NCBI GenBank assembly: GCA_025937235.1
Contig: JAICRU010000008.1
Coordinates: 1-59,232, forward strand
Source of the DNA: Acidimicrobiia bacterium
GTDB lineage: Bacteria; Actinomycetota; Acidimicrobiia; Spongiisociales; ZC4RG35
Reading direction: 5' to 3'
DNA: 59,232 nt
A model generated the notes under the pieces. It did not search any database. It was not told the DNA's origin and worked only from the letters and a program-made list of their open reading frames with translations. The position numbers were made by a program, and so were the translations under genes. Positions 7,657 to 16,206 of this stretch are shown one piece after another. Each line of letters opens with the position of its first letter. The first letter of the stretch is position 1.

Positions 7657-8826
7657 ATGCGTGCGCTGCGCCCCCTTGTCGCCATTCCCCTGGTTCTGTT
7701 GGGGTTGACGGCGGCGGTCGGGCACCCCGTTCGGGCCGGAGCGCAGACCCTGGAGGAGAGCGAGGAAGAGGCCAGGGCGGCGGAGCGGCGAGCCGAGGCC
7801 GCTTCCGGGCTGGTCGACGGCGCAGTGGCTCGGAGAGCGGACATCGAGGCCAAACTCGCGACGAGCATCTCACGAATCAGTGACCTCTCGGCCGAGCTGT
7901 CCTCGGTGTCCTCGAGCCTCGACACACTGGCGTCGCAGATCGCCCACGGTGACGCCGAGCTCTCCGGAATCCAGGCCGACATCGAGGTCCATGCCGTCGA
8001 TGCCTACATGACGGCCCTGGCCGGCCCCGGCATGAACTTCGTAAACAGCGACAACGTAGAACAGGCCCTGGTCACCGGACAGGTCGTGGGTGACGTGGTG
8101 ACTTCCGGCGCGGCCCGGGTCAACGAGCTGGTGGCCCGACGCGAGGCCCTGGAGCGCCTCCGCGAGGACTTCGAGGTGCAAGAGCAGCGGGTTGCGGCCC
8201 TGAAGGCCGAGGTCGACGCCGAGGTCGAGCACCTTGCCGCGCTCTACGACGAAGCCGATGCGGCGGTGGGGCAGGCGGTCCGTGAGGCCAATGCCGCCGA
8301 CGCGGCCCACCGGGACGCGCTCAGCGCGGTCGACGCCGCCCAAGCCCGGGAGGCGGAGCGACGGCGTCAGGAGGAGCGAGGCACCACCACAACCAACCCG
8401 CCACCGCCCGCAGACGATGGCGGGGAAACCACCGCCACGACTGCCACGACGACCCCGCCGGCGCCGACCACGACCGTCGCTGACGGCGGCGGAGGTGGCA
8501 CGTCGGACTTCCCACCTGCGGTCGAACGTTGGCGTTCACTTGCCGCCGCCTATTTCCCCGGAGGCCGGGTGGATGAGGCCCTGGCCATCATCGACTGCGA
8601 GAGCCTCGGCGATCCGGACGCCTACAACCCCTACTCCGGCGCTTCAGGGCTGTTCCAATTCCTCCCCGCCACCTGGGCCTCGACCTCTCCCCAGGCCGGG
8701 TTCTCCGGTGCCAGCCCGTTCGATCCAGAGGCCAACGTCGGCACGGCGGCATGGCTGGCCAATCGTTATGCGGAGCTGGGACAGGGCTACTGGAGCCCCT
8801 GGTCATGTCGGAGGGTCCTGGGATGA
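7657..8826 (+). CDS. Secreted peptidoglycan hydrolase: coiled-coil plus C-terminal SLT transglycosylase domain
   Basis: A 389-aa exported wall-active protein. The N-terminus (RPLVAIPLVLLGLTAAVG...AGAQ) is a Sec signal peptide. Residues about 30-240 are Ala/Glu/Arg-rich with heptad character, matching the PcsB/RipA-like coiled-coil segment that regulates wall hydrolases. A Thr/Pro-rich linker (about 245-285) leads to a lysozyme-like SLT domain (about 290-389). There AIIDCESLGDPDAYNP supplies the catalytic Glu, followed by SGASGLFQFLPATW and DPEANVGTAAWL. It probably cleaves the MurNAc-GlcNAc bond. It is coupled by ATGA to the next small gene. A TAACCT hexamer lies at 7639-7644. Confidence 0.88.
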   Translation: MRALRPLVAIPLVLLGLTAAVGHPVRAGAQTLEESEEEARAAERRAEAASGLVDGAVARRADIEAKLATSISRISDLSAELSSVSSSLDTLASQIAHGDAELSGIQADIEVHAVDAYMTALAGPGMNFVNSDNVEQALVTGQVVGDVVTSGAARVNELVARREALERLREDFEVQEQRVAALKAEVDAEVEHLAALYDEADAAVGQAVREANAADAAHRDALSAVDAAQAREAERRRQEERGTTTTNPPPPADDGGETTATTATTTPPAPTTTVADGGGGGTSDFPPAVERWRSLAAAYFPGGRVDEALAIIDCESLGDPDAYNPYSGASGLFQFLPATWASTSPQAGFSGASPFDPEANVGTAAWLANRYAELGQGYWSPWSCRRVLG

Positions 8827-9023
8827 GCTCGACTAGTGGCCGGGAGGCCGACGAACGGTGGTTCTACTGCCTCGATCACAAGTCCGTCGAGGCCTACGAG
8901 GGATGCCGGGCCGAGGTCCGCATCGGCCCGTTCCCTACCCGCGAGGAAGCGGCGGATGCCCTGGACACTGTGGCCCGACGCAACGAGGCGTGGGACACGG
9001 ATCCCGACTGGACGGACGACTGA
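8823..9023 (+). CDS. Small conserved actinobacterial protein (66 aa)
   Basis: A 66-aa acidic protein without signal peptide or membrane segment. Its pattern WFYCLDHKSVEAYEGCRAEVRIGPFPTREEAADALDTV... resembles a widespread small actinobacterial family in which a CxxH...GC segment precedes a SPOR-like 'GPF-T-EEA' helix; no function is known to me. The start ATG at 8823 overlaps the stop of the transglycosylase gene as ATGA, which argues for co-translation. The longer frame from 8751 lies wholly inside that gene. Confidence 0.7.
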   Translation: MSSTSGREADERWFYCLDHKSVEAYEGCRAEVRIGPFPTREEAADALDTVARRNEAWDTDPDWTDD

Positions 9024-9085
9024 GACGGGCCGACCATCCCCGGAATCGGCAATAGGCGGTCTATACCATACAATCCCGCAGCCCG

Positions 9086-10405
9086 ATGGAGACGACAAAG
9101 CTAGATCCGCGACAGCAGATCCTCTTCATCTCGCTAGCGGTGCTGGCCACCCTGCCCGGGATGTATCTGCGGATCACGGGTATCCATCCGGATCCGATCA
9201 TCGGGGCTGTGACCTTCGGCCTGGCCATCGTCGGGTCTGCTTTCGTCCTCTCCTGGGCGGCGGAAGTGATCCAGCTCGACATCGCTGCCGGTCTCGCCCT
9301 CGCCCTCCTCGCCCTGATCGCCATCCTTCCAGAGTACGCGGTGGACTTCGTGCTCACTGCCCGGGCCGGACAGGAGTTCGCCGAGACCGGGCAGTCCTCT
9401 CAATTCGGTCCCCTCGCCCTGGCCAACATGACCGGAGGGAATCAGCTCCTCATCGGCCTCGGCTGGCCGATGGTGATCCTCATCGGCACATGGCGGGTGC
9501 GTAAGGCAGGGGTGAGTGCCGAATTGGCCGAAGGCACCACCCCTGAGGAGATACATCTCTCCCGCCCCCAGTCGGTCGACATTGCCTATCTCACCATCGC
9601 CACCCTCTACGGGTTGACCCTCTTTCTCAAGGAGACCCTCTCCCCCTTCGACGCCGTGGTGCTCGTCGGGATCTATGCCCTGTATCTGAGACGTCTCTCG
9701 GGTGCTCCGCCTGGAACCCCCCATCTGGTCGGGCCCTCCGCCTACATCGGCTCACTGCCCAAGAGGACGCGGCGCATCGTCAACTACGCGATGTTCGTCT
9801 TTGCGGCCGGAGTGATCCTGCTCTGCGCCGAGGCCTTTGCCGAGGCGATCATCGAGCTCGGCGAGGCGATCGGGGTCAGCGAGTTCCTTCTCATCAAATG
9901 GATCGCCCCCACCGCATCCGAGGCCCCCGAGCTCTTGGTGGCCACCTTGTTCGCCTGGAGGCTGGCCGCCCGGACCGGGTTGGGCGCCCTGGTCTCGTCC
10001 AAGGTCAACCAGTGGACCCTGCTGGTCGGGACCTTGCCCATCGTCTTCTCGATCTTCGCCGGGATGATCCACGGGCTGCCTCTCGACGCACAGCAGAGGA
10101 TCGAGCTGTTCGTGACTGCGGCACAGTCCGTCTTCGCGGTCGCGATCGTGGCCAGCCGCTCGGTGAGCCGCAACGAAGCCTGGGTCATGCTCGGCCTGTT
10201 CGTGGCCCAGCTGGCCGAGTCCGGGCTGGCCGAGCTGGGGCACCTCTCGGAGCAGCAATCACATCAAGCCAGGATCGGGGTGGGGATCGTCTTCCTGCTC
10301 GCCGCAGCCTGGGTGCTCCGACGTGACTTCCGTGCCTGCGTCACCAACGTCCAGGACGGTCTGCGCACCCCCTGGTCGGAACTGAGTGCCGAAGAGCACG
10401 TCTGA
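9086..10405 (+). CDS. Sodium/calcium exchanger (CaCA) family antiporter
   Basis: A 439-aa polytopic inner-membrane protein with about ten or eleven hydrophobic helices and the internal two-fold repeat of Na+/Ca2+ exchangers. The first alpha-repeat is around LPEYAVDFVLTA...NMTGGNQLLIG, with Glu and Asn ion-site residues. The second is around KWIAPTASEAPELLVATLFAW and SSKVNQWTLLVGTLP. It probably exchanges Ca2+ or another divalent cation against Na+ or H+. Start ATG at 9086 follows a TACAAT hexamer at 9069-9074 by 11 nt. Stand-alone transcription is likely. Confidence 0.88.
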   Translation: METTKLDPRQQILFISLAVLATLPGMYLRITGIHPDPIIGAVTFGLAIVGSAFVLSWAAEVIQLDIAAGLALALLALIAILPEYAVDFVLTARAGQEFAETGQSSQFGPLALANMTGGNQLLIGLGWPMVILIGTWRVRKAGVSAELAEGTTPEEIHLSRPQSVDIAYLTIATLYGLTLFLKETLSPFDAVVLVGIYALYLRRLSGAPPGTPHLVGPSAYIGSLPKRTRRIVNYAMFVFAAGVILLCAEAFAEAIIELGEAIGVSEFLLIKWIAPTASEAPELLVATLFAWRLAARTGLGALVSSKVNQWTLLVGTLPIVFSIFAGMIHGLPLDAQQRIELFVTAAQSVFAVAIVASRSVSRNEAWVMLGLFVAQLAESGLAELGHLSEQQSHQARIGVGIVFLLAAAWVLRRDFRACVTNVQDGLRTPWSELSAEEHV

Positions 10406-10473
10406 GGGCAGACCCCTTCAAATTCGTCGGCCTCGAGACGTATGTTCAGGGTCTATCGCACCCGAGGATCGAA

Positions 10474-11169
10474 ATGGCCAAACGACACTTCACTCCCGCA
10501 CTCTTCGTCTTCCTCCGTGAGCTGGAGGCCAACAACGACAAGGCCTGGTGGGATGCCAACAAGGAGCGCTATCTGGCCCAGGTGCGCGACCCCGCGCTTG
10601 AATTCATAATCGATTTCGGGGCTCGCCTCGAGAAGATCTCACCCCATTTCGTCGCCGAGGCGAAGACGACGGGCGGGTCGTTGATGCGCCCCTATCGCGA
10701 CATACGGTTCTCGATGGACAAGACGCCTTACAAGACCAACGTCGGCATCCAGTTCAGGCATGAGGCCGGCAAGGACATCCACGCCCCCGGCTATTACGTT
10801 CATCTGGAGCCGGGGTCGTGTTTCGCCGGAGTAGGTCTGTGGCACCCCGAGTCGGCTGTGGCCCGCGCCCTTCGCCAGGCCATCAACGACGATGTCGACG
10901 GTTGGGCGTCTGCCACCAAGAGCGCCGCTTTCCAGGGCACTTGGTCGCTGGACCAGGACGACGACGAGATGCTCAAACGAGTCCCGTACGGCTTCGATCC
11001 GACCCACCCCCATGCCGACGACTTGCGTATGAAGTCGTTCATCGCGGGAGCCACGCTGAATCAGAAGCAGGTGACCGGCTCCGGCTTCGACGAGATGCTC
11101 GCCGGGATGTATGCCACGGCGACTGGATTCACCCGCTTCCTCTGCGACGCACTGGATCTCCCGTTCTAA
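10474..11169 (+). CDS. DUF2461 family protein (TIGR02453-like)
   Basis: A 231-aa cytosolic protein with the full family pattern: FTPALFVFLRELEANNDKAWWDANKERY at the N-terminus, then RPYRDIRFSMDKTPYKTNVGIQFRH, YYVHLEPG and GLWHPE. Members are widespread in bacteria and some fungi, but a biochemical function is not established. The ATG at 10474 is preceded by a weak GAGG site. The 68-base gap upstream contains TATGTT at about 10441, a possible -10. Confidence 0.88.
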   Translation: MAKRHFTPALFVFLRELEANNDKAWWDANKERYLAQVRDPALEFIIDFGARLEKISPHFVAEAKTTGGSLMRPYRDIRFSMDKTPYKTNVGIQFRHEAGKDIHAPGYYVHLEPGSCFAGVGLWHPESAVARALRQAINDDVDGWASATKSAAFQGTWSLDQDDDEMLKRVPYGFDPTHPHADDLRMKSFIAGATLNQKQVTGSGFDEMLAGMYATATGFTRFLCDALDLPF

Positions 11170-11222
11170 TATCGGGCTTCGGGTGAAGCAGCAGACCGTG
11201 AGCGTGTCCGGGGGGACCAACG

Positions 11223-11603
11223 ATGACGACATATGCGGGCGTGGCCACCGTCGAGAACGACCACGTGCCAATCAGGGTGGATGTCGACGACGAGAAGATC
11301 ACCCTGGTATCGGGTGAGGTGTCGATTCGAGAATGGCTCGCCGGCGATTACCAGGTGATCGATCTCGGATCGGGTGAGTTCGTCATTGAGTCCGAGAAAG
11401 ACTCGATCCCATTCCTCCCCGACGACCCCGACCGATTCGCCGAGCGTCTCCAAGGCGACGCCACACCGGAGCGGGGACCCACCGGAGATGGCTGGGAGAT
11501 CCGGATCGGGCCACCACCCCGGCCGCTGACACTGGTCGGGTTTTGGGTCCTGGCCGCCATCACCGCAGCCCTCGGGGTTTGGGGCGCCCTCTCCCTGTTC
11601 TGA
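11223..11603 (+). CDS. Hypothetical protein with C-terminal membrane anchor
   Basis: A 126-aa protein I do not recognise. Residues 1-75 look like a small beta-rich domain (AGVATVENDHVPIRVDVDDEKITLVSG in part, then YQVIDLGSGEFVI). A Pro/Gly-rich stretch follows, and residues about 99-124 form a single hydrophobic helix (LVGFWVLAAITAALGVWGAL) ending the protein, suggesting a tail-anchored membrane protein. It lies 53 bases after the DUF2461 gene on the same strand and is convergent with the next gene. Confidence 0.6.
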   Translation: MTTYAGVATVENDHVPIRVDVDDEKITLVSGEVSIREWLAGDYQVIDLGSGEFVIESEKDSIPFLPDDPDRFAERLQGDATPERGPTGDGWEIRIGPPPRPLTLVGFWVLAAITAALGVWGALSLF

Positions 11604-11641
11604 CTACGCGCTGGTGGGTAGCCCATTCACTGGGCACACGT

Positions 11642-12208
11642 CTAGCTGGGAAGCTCCATCCAGCCGCCGACACGGTCGAGGATGTATTCGCTGACCTCGT
11701 GTGACCGATCGAGCACATCACATAGCTGATCCCTGCCCATGAGGACATCGACCAGGCTCACCGACGCCCTGCCGGTCAGGGTGAGGCGTCGCTCCGGGGC
11801 GTCGGTCACGGCCCCGTACGAATCGATCGCCGACACCTCCACCGGCAGGGTCAGGCCGGCCAGCCCGGCGAGGTCGGTGGCGAGGACCAGCAAGTCCGGG
11901 GGGCTGTGCAACGGCGGCACCGCCCAGTTGAAGAACAGATCGAGGTGGTAGACGTTCTCCGGCTCCTCGAAATCCGAGTCCATCTCGTCGAGCGCCTCGC
12001 GTAACGAGAGGATCACCTTCGGGTCCACGTCGAGCGCGACGTGCAGGTCGATCGGCCCTCCGCATCCCGCCTCCGGATGGAGGTCGACTTCCCAGGATTG
12101 CCGCAACGAGTAGGTCTCGACGAAATGCCGCTCGTCGTGGACGTGGAAACCGTGCTCGGTGGCATGTTCCTTGAAATCGGTGACGAACCCGGCGATGTCG
12201 ACTGACAT
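11642..12208 (-). CDS. Hypothetical cytosolic protein (188 aa)
   Basis: An acidic 188-aa protein without recognisable catalytic motif, signal peptide or membrane helix. Features are a His-rich N-terminal stretch (HATEHGFHVHDERHF), a CGGPIDLHVALDVDP segment and an aromatic FFNWAVPPLHSPPDL motif. The ATG at 12208 lies 8 nt after TAACCT, one of the clearest leaderless-type starts here, which supports a real gene. It is convergent with the tail-anchored protein gene. Confidence 0.6.
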   Translation of the reverse strand: MSVDIAGFVTDFKEHATEHGFHVHDERHFVETYSLRQSWEVDLHPEAGCGGPIDLHVALDVDPKVILSLREALDEMDSDFEEPENVYHLDLFFNWAVPPLHSPPDLLVLATDLAGLAGLTLPVEVSAIDSYGAVTDAPERRLTLTGRASVSLVDVLMGRDQLCDVLDRSHEVSEYILDRVGGWMELPS

Positions 12209-12216
12209 TGGCGTTG

Positions 12217-12222
12217 AGGTTA
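12217..12222 (-). promoter_or_regulatory. Putative -10 element (TAACCT), leaderless start at 12208
   Basis: TAACCT on the minus strand with 8 nt to the ATG and no SD. Confidence 0.5.
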
Positions 12223-12250
12223 TTGGAGAGTCGGATCAATTGACAGGCGG

Positions 12251-13252
12251 TCAGCGGCGGCTGCCCCGCCAACCGGCGATCAGGCCGGCGATGAAGGCGA
12301 GGAAGACGGCTCGTGGGATCCCGGTCGGCGGCTGGGCCACCACCACCTGAGGGTCTGTGTACAGCGGTTGGGGGACTGGCGCCTCTGCTCGCGCGGCGAG
12401 CCGGTCGGCATATGCCTTGGTGACCTCGGCCCCGTACAGGAACACCATGGAGAGGAAATAGGCGAGGAAGAGGATCACGACGAAAGAGGTGGTGAATCCC
12501 AGGGCCGTGGTGGGCCCGGCGATCGAGAAGTAGATGCCGATGCCATAGGCCGCCACGAGGAAGACCGCGGCGGTGAACACCCCTCCTACCCATACGGCCC
12601 GCCAGGGCAGCTTCCGCGCCGTCATCGTCTGGAAGATGAGAGCGAACACGACCGGGAGGAGGACTACCGAGACCAATGGCGTGATGAGGCTGACGACGTC
12701 GTTCACGGCGTCGAGGGAATCGGGGAGGAGCCCGGCCGCGAATCGCCAGACGGCGTTGATGGACCAGGTGGCGATGAGGAGAAATCCGAGCCCGAGGACC
12801 CACAGAAAGCCGATGCCACGTGTCCGTGCCATGGCCATCACCCCGGCGACCTCCTCGTGCGGCACCTCGAAGATGTCGTTGAGATCACGCTGCATCTCGA
12901 GGAACAGACTCGAGGCGGTCCAGAGGAGGAGCACCCCACCGATGAGGTATGCCGTCCCGCTGGAATCGAGGGCAGAGGCGAGGATCCCGTCGACCACCGT
13001 CGCCACCTGCTCGCCGGCGACCCCGGCGATGGCGTCGTAGATCTCCTGCCGGGCCTCGGTCTGGCTGCCCAAGAAAGTGCCGAGCACGGCGACGACGATT
13101 ATCAGGAGCGGCGCCAAGGCGAACACCGTTCGATAGGAGATGGCGGCAGCCATACGGGAACAGCGATGGGTGCCATATTCCATGGCTGCCTCGGCCAATA
13201 TCTCCGCCGGTCTCCTCGCCCAACCGGGGAGACGAGCGATGTACTTCTCCAT
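12251..13252 (-). CDS. YihY/virulence factor BrkB family membrane protein
   Basis: A 333-aa inner-membrane protein with six predicted helices. The family signature is clear: CSRMAAAISYRTVFALAPLLIIVVAVLGTFLG near the N-terminus, LLLWTASSLFLEMQRDLNDIFEV in the middle (usual form: ASSAFAALQRALN-IW), and a final helix at FVVILFLAYFLSMVFLYGAEVTKAYA. This family was once mislabelled ribonuclease BN; its real transport or envelope role is unsettled. The ATG at 13252 lies 10 nt after TAGCCT. It is divergent from ligC with 38 bases between starts. Confidence 0.9.
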   Translation of the reverse strand: MEKYIARLPGWARRPAEILAEAAMEYGTHRCSRMAAAISYRTVFALAPLLIIVVAVLGTFLGSQTEARQEIYDAIAGVAGEQVATVVDGILASALDSSGTAYLIGGVLLLWTASSLFLEMQRDLNDIFEVPHEEVAGVMAMARTRGIGFLWVLGLGFLLIATWSINAVWRFAAGLLPDSLDAVNDVVSLITPLVSVVLLPVVFALIFQTMTARKLPWRAVWVGGVFTAAVFLVAAYGIGIYFSIAGPTTALGFTTSFVVILFLAYFLSMVFLYGAEVTKAYADRLAARAEAPVPQPLYTDPQVVVAQPPTGIPRAVFLAFIAGLIAGWRGSRR

Positions 13253-13262
13253 ATCGGACCGA

Positions 13263-13268
13263 AGGCTA
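13263..13268 (-). promoter_or_regulatory. Putative -10 element (TAGCCT) of the yihY-like gene
   Basis: TAGCCT on the minus strand, 10 nt before the ATG at 13252; divergent neighbour of the ligC element at 13277-13282. Confidence 0.4.
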
Positions 13269-13276
13269 TCGCTGCT

Positions 13277-13282
13277 TACACT
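13277..13282 (+). promoter_or_regulatory. Putative -10 element (TACACT) of ligC
   Basis: TACACT ends 8 nt before the GTG at 13291 and no SD precedes that GTG; it decides the start. Confidence 0.45.
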
Positions 13283-13290
13283 CGCTCTCC

Positions 13291-14310
13291 GTGAGTCATC
13301 CCTTCCCGCCCCCCATCGAGACGATGGAGGCCAGGACTTCGGAGCGATGGCCCAGGGGGGACTACGTCTACGAACCGAAATGGGATGGTTTCAGGTCCGT
13401 CTCCTGGTCCCGGCCGGAGAGCCGAATCGACTCCCGCAACCAGCGACCCCTTCTTCGCTACTTCCCGGAGCTCGCCTCGGCCCTGGATCAGCTTCCCGAC
13501 GGGACGGTGCTGGATGGCGAGATCGTGGTCGTGGTCGATGGGGTGACCGACTTCGACTCGTTGCAGCAACGCATCCACCCGGCCGCCTCGCGGATAAACA
13601 TGCTCTCTGCGCAGACTCCCGCCGAGATGGTGGCATTCGACATCCTGGCCGATCGTGGTGAGGACCTTCGGGAGCGTCCATTCCGCGAGCGTCGGGAGCG
13701 TCTGGTCACGTTGTCCGAGTCCCTCGGCGACCCCTGGCACCTGACCCCGCAGACCGACGACGAGGAGGTGGCTCGGGAATGGTTCGACGATTTCGAATCC
13801 GCCGGTTGCGACGGAATCGTGGCCAAGGACGCCGGACTCGCCTATCAGCACGGCAGGAGGGCGATGATCAAGATCAAGCACCGTCGGACGGTGGACTGCG
13901 TGGTCGGCGGCTTCCGGGAGCACAAGGACGGTGGCAAGATCGGATCCCTCCTCCTCGGTCTCTACGACGACCGGGGTGAGCTCCATTTCATCGGCCATTG
14001 CTCGGGGTTCGGCGACGCCGACCGGGTGGAGATCTTCCAGCGCTTCAAGGAGCTGATCGCCCACGACAGCTTCGGTGGCCACGCACGCGCCCCCGGGGCC
14101 CAGAGCCGTTGGTCGGCCGGCAAGGAGCTCGACTGGACGCCGGTGGAGGCCGGCGTCGTGGTGGAGGTCAGCTACGACCAACTGGAGGGTGATCGCTTTC
14201 GCCACGCCACCCGTTTCCACCGCTGGCGCCCCGACAAGGAACCCCTCCAATGCACCATGGACCAGCTGGAGCGGCCCGAGGGACCAGGCTTCCACGAGGT
14301 CGTGGGGTGA
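13291..14310 (+). CDS. ligC: ATP-dependent DNA ligase, LigC-type
   Basis: A 339-aa ATP-dependent ligase made of adenylation and OB domains only, the LigC architecture. Motif I is YEPKWDGFR (nucleotidyl Lys about residue 32), followed by SRNQRPLLRYFPEL, DGEIVVV (motif III region), EGDCDGIVAKDAG-like SAGCDGIVAKDAG (motif IV) and IKIKHRRTVDCVVGG (motif V). The C-terminal OB domain carries GSLLLGLYDD. Start is the GTG at 13291 (VSHPFPPPIETMEAR), matching the family's 'PP-x3-M-A' N-terminus; ATG 13324 is an alternative. In mycobacteria LigC works with Prim-PolC in base excision repair; a Prim-Pol gene lies 3.5 kb away at 17860. No Ku gene is in the window. Confidence 0.93.
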   Translation: MSHPFPPPIETMEARTSERWPRGDYVYEPKWDGFRSVSWSRPESRIDSRNQRPLLRYFPELASALDQLPDGTVLDGEIVVVVDGVTDFDSLQQRIHPAASRINMLSAQTPAEMVAFDILADRGEDLRERPFRERRERLVTLSESLGDPWHLTPQTDDEEVAREWFDDFESAGCDGIVAKDAGLAYQHGRRAMIKIKHRRTVDCVVGGFREHKDGGKIGSLLLGLYDDRGELHFIGHCSGFGDADRVEIFQRFKELIAHDSFGGHARAPGAQSRWSAGKELDWTPVEAGVVVEVSYDQLEGDRFRHATRFHRWRPDKEPLQCTMDQLERPEGPGFHEVVG

Positions 14311-14401
14311 AGGAGCGTGGGACCTCCCCTGGAGCGGCAGCCCGGCGTCTGTCTGCCCGAGGCGGCCGTCCCATCATCCGGTCGCAAGCTGCGGAGCAGT
14401 G

Positions 14402-15328
14402 ATGGTTGGCCTCGGGCAAAGTCGGCCGCCCATCTTGGAGGTCTCGGATCTCACCCACGACTACGGCGAGGTCGTTGCCCTCAGCGGCCTCAGTGTCGAG
14501 GTTCCTACCGGTGTCATCGGTCTGGTCGGTGCCAATGGCGCGGGCAAGACCACTCTCCTTCGTCTGATGCTGGGCCTGCTCCACCCGACATCCGGCTCGC
14601 TGCAAGTCCTCGGTCACGATCCACAGCAGGAGCCCCTGGTGGTTCGCTCCCGGATCGGGTACATGCCCGAAGGCGACTGCCTCCCCAAGGACCAGACCGC
14701 TGCCGATTTCGTGTCCTACGCCGCACAGTTGGCCGGCATACCCCCACGCGAGGCAAAGAGAAGGTCGTCGGAGACGCTCTTCCTGGTCGGGCTCGAAGAG
14801 GAGCGGTTCCGATTCCTGGGCGATTTCTCCACCGGGATGCAGCAGCGGGTGAAGCTCGCCCAGGCCATCGTCCACGATCCCGACCTCCTCCTCCTCGACG
14901 AGCCTGCTTCGGGGCTCGATCCCGAGGGACGGACTCAGATGCTCGACCTGATCAAGAGACTGTCGACCTTCGACATCAATGTCATCGTCTCCTCACATGT
15001 CCTCACCGACATCGAGCAGACCTGTGACTGGGTGATCATGCTGGACGCCGGCAACCTGCTCCGCAACGGGCCGCTGAAGGGCTTCGAGATGCTGGGCACG
15101 GTCCTGGTGGAGGTGCTGGAGCGCCCCGAGGAGGTTGCCGCCGCCATCCGGGCCGAAGGGGTTGATGTGGCGGTGGACGGAATGCGCATGGTGGTCGGTC
15201 CGGGGGACGAGACGATCGAGCCGTTGGTCTTGGCCGCTGCGGCCGCCAGCGGCTCCGGGCTGGTGAGGATGATCCGAGGCTCCTCGTCCCTCGAGGACCT
15301 TTTCCTGGAGCGGGAGACGGCGACGTGA
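14402..15328 (+). CDS. ABC transporter ATP-binding protein (pair 1)
   Basis: A 308-aa ATPase subunit of an ABC-2 type exporter. Walker A is GANGAGKTT (residues about 43-51), the signature is degenerate FSTGMQQR, and Walker B is LLLLDEPASGLDP with catalytic Glu, followed by the H-loop SSHVL. A C-terminal extension of about 80 residues follows, as in Drr/CcmA-like exporters. ATG 14402 is chosen; the upstream frame is a shadow of ligC. It is first of four overlapping genes (stop overlaps the next start as GTGA). The 91 bases after ligC have no obvious terminator. Confidence 0.9.
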   Translation: MVGLGQSRPPILEVSDLTHDYGEVVALSGLSVEVPTGVIGLVGANGAGKTTLLRLMLGLLHPTSGSLQVLGHDPQQEPLVVRSRIGYMPEGDCLPKDQTAADFVSYAAQLAGIPPREAKRRSSETLFLVGLEEERFRFLGDFSTGMQQRVKLAQAIVHDPDLLLLDEPASGLDPEGRTQMLDLIKRLSTFDINVIVSSHVLTDIEQTCDWVIMLDAGNLLRNGPLKGFEMLGTVLVEVLERPEEVAAAIRAEGVDVAVDGMRMVVGPGDETIEPLVLAAAAASGSGLVRMIRGSSSLEDLFLERETAT

Positions 15329-16206
15329 CCGATCAGGTCCTCTACGACCGCGGCTACCGCACCTACGACGGCCCACGCCTCGGGACCGCCGGGGCGAGGA
15401 AGGCGGTCTACAAGGACGGCGTTCGGCGGGTGCTCGGGCTCGGTCGCAAGGCGCGACAGAAGATCTTCCCCTGGTCCCTGATCGTGATCGCCATCATCGC
15501 CGCGGCCGTCTTCATCGGCATCCACTGGGCGATCGGAAACATCGAGGAGAGCCTGCGTCAGCAGATACCCACATACGGCGGCCTGTTCGACTTCTACTCG
15601 GGGATCTCGCTGCTCTTCATCGCCCTCGCCGGGCCCCAACTCCTCATCCCTGACCGGACCAAGGGCGTCCTATCTGTTTACTTCTCGCGACCTCTCACCG
15701 TGGACGGGTATCTCGTCTCCAAGGTCGGAGCCTTCGCCACCGTCGTCGGCGCCATCTACATCGTGCCTCAGATCGTCCTCCACCTCGGCCTCGCCCTCAT
15801 CGCGGAGGAGGGGTTCCTCACCTACCTCGGTGACAACCTCGACATCCTCTGGAAGGTCCCGGTCACCACCATGGCCTTCATCGCAGTCCATGGCGCGGTG
15901 GTGTTCGCCTTGTCCGCGGTGATCGACCGGACCGGAATCGCCGCCGCCGCCTTTCTCGGCATCCTCTTCGCGGGGGCCGCCGTCGCCGGGCGGGTGGCCG
16001 AGGCCGGGTTCGCCGGTTCCAGGTACTTCGCGCTCCTCGCCGTGGACCATCACCCGAGGATCGTCAGGGACCACTTCTTCGGGGACACCGTGGCCTACGC
16101 CCCCGAACAGGCCGGGTTCGAGGTCTGGGTGTCGGTCGTCGCAATCGTCGCACTGGCGGTCGCATCGGCTCTGTTTGTCCGTTACCGCTATCGGAGGCTG
16201 GCGTGA
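15325..16206 (+). CDS. ABC-2 type permease (pair 1)
   Basis: A 293-aa membrane subunit starting with GTG at 15325, overlapping the ATPase stop. A basic cytosolic N-terminus of about 48 residues (VLYDRGYRTYDGPR motif, common in this permease group) precedes six predicted helices. The segments LLIPDRTKGVLSVYFSRPLTVDGYLVSK and KVPVTTMAFIAVHGAVVFALS fit the ABC-2 permease fold with its cytosolic coupling helix. It should partner the ATPase at 14402. Substrate unknown. The stop overlaps the next gene. Confidence 0.85.
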   Translation: MTDQVLYDRGYRTYDGPRLGTAGARKAVYKDGVRRVLGLGRKARQKIFPWSLIVIAIIAAAVFIGIHWAIGNIEESLRQQIPTYGGLFDFYSGISLLFIALAGPQLLIPDRTKGVLSVYFSRPLTVDGYLVSKVGAFATVVGAIYIVPQIVLHLGLALIAEEGFLTYLGDNLDILWKVPVTTMAFIAVHGAVVFALSAVIDRTGIAAAAFLGILFAGAAVAGRVAEAGFAGSRYFALLAVDHHPRIVRDHFFGDTVAYAPEQAGFEVWVSVVAIVALAVASALFVRYRYRRLA

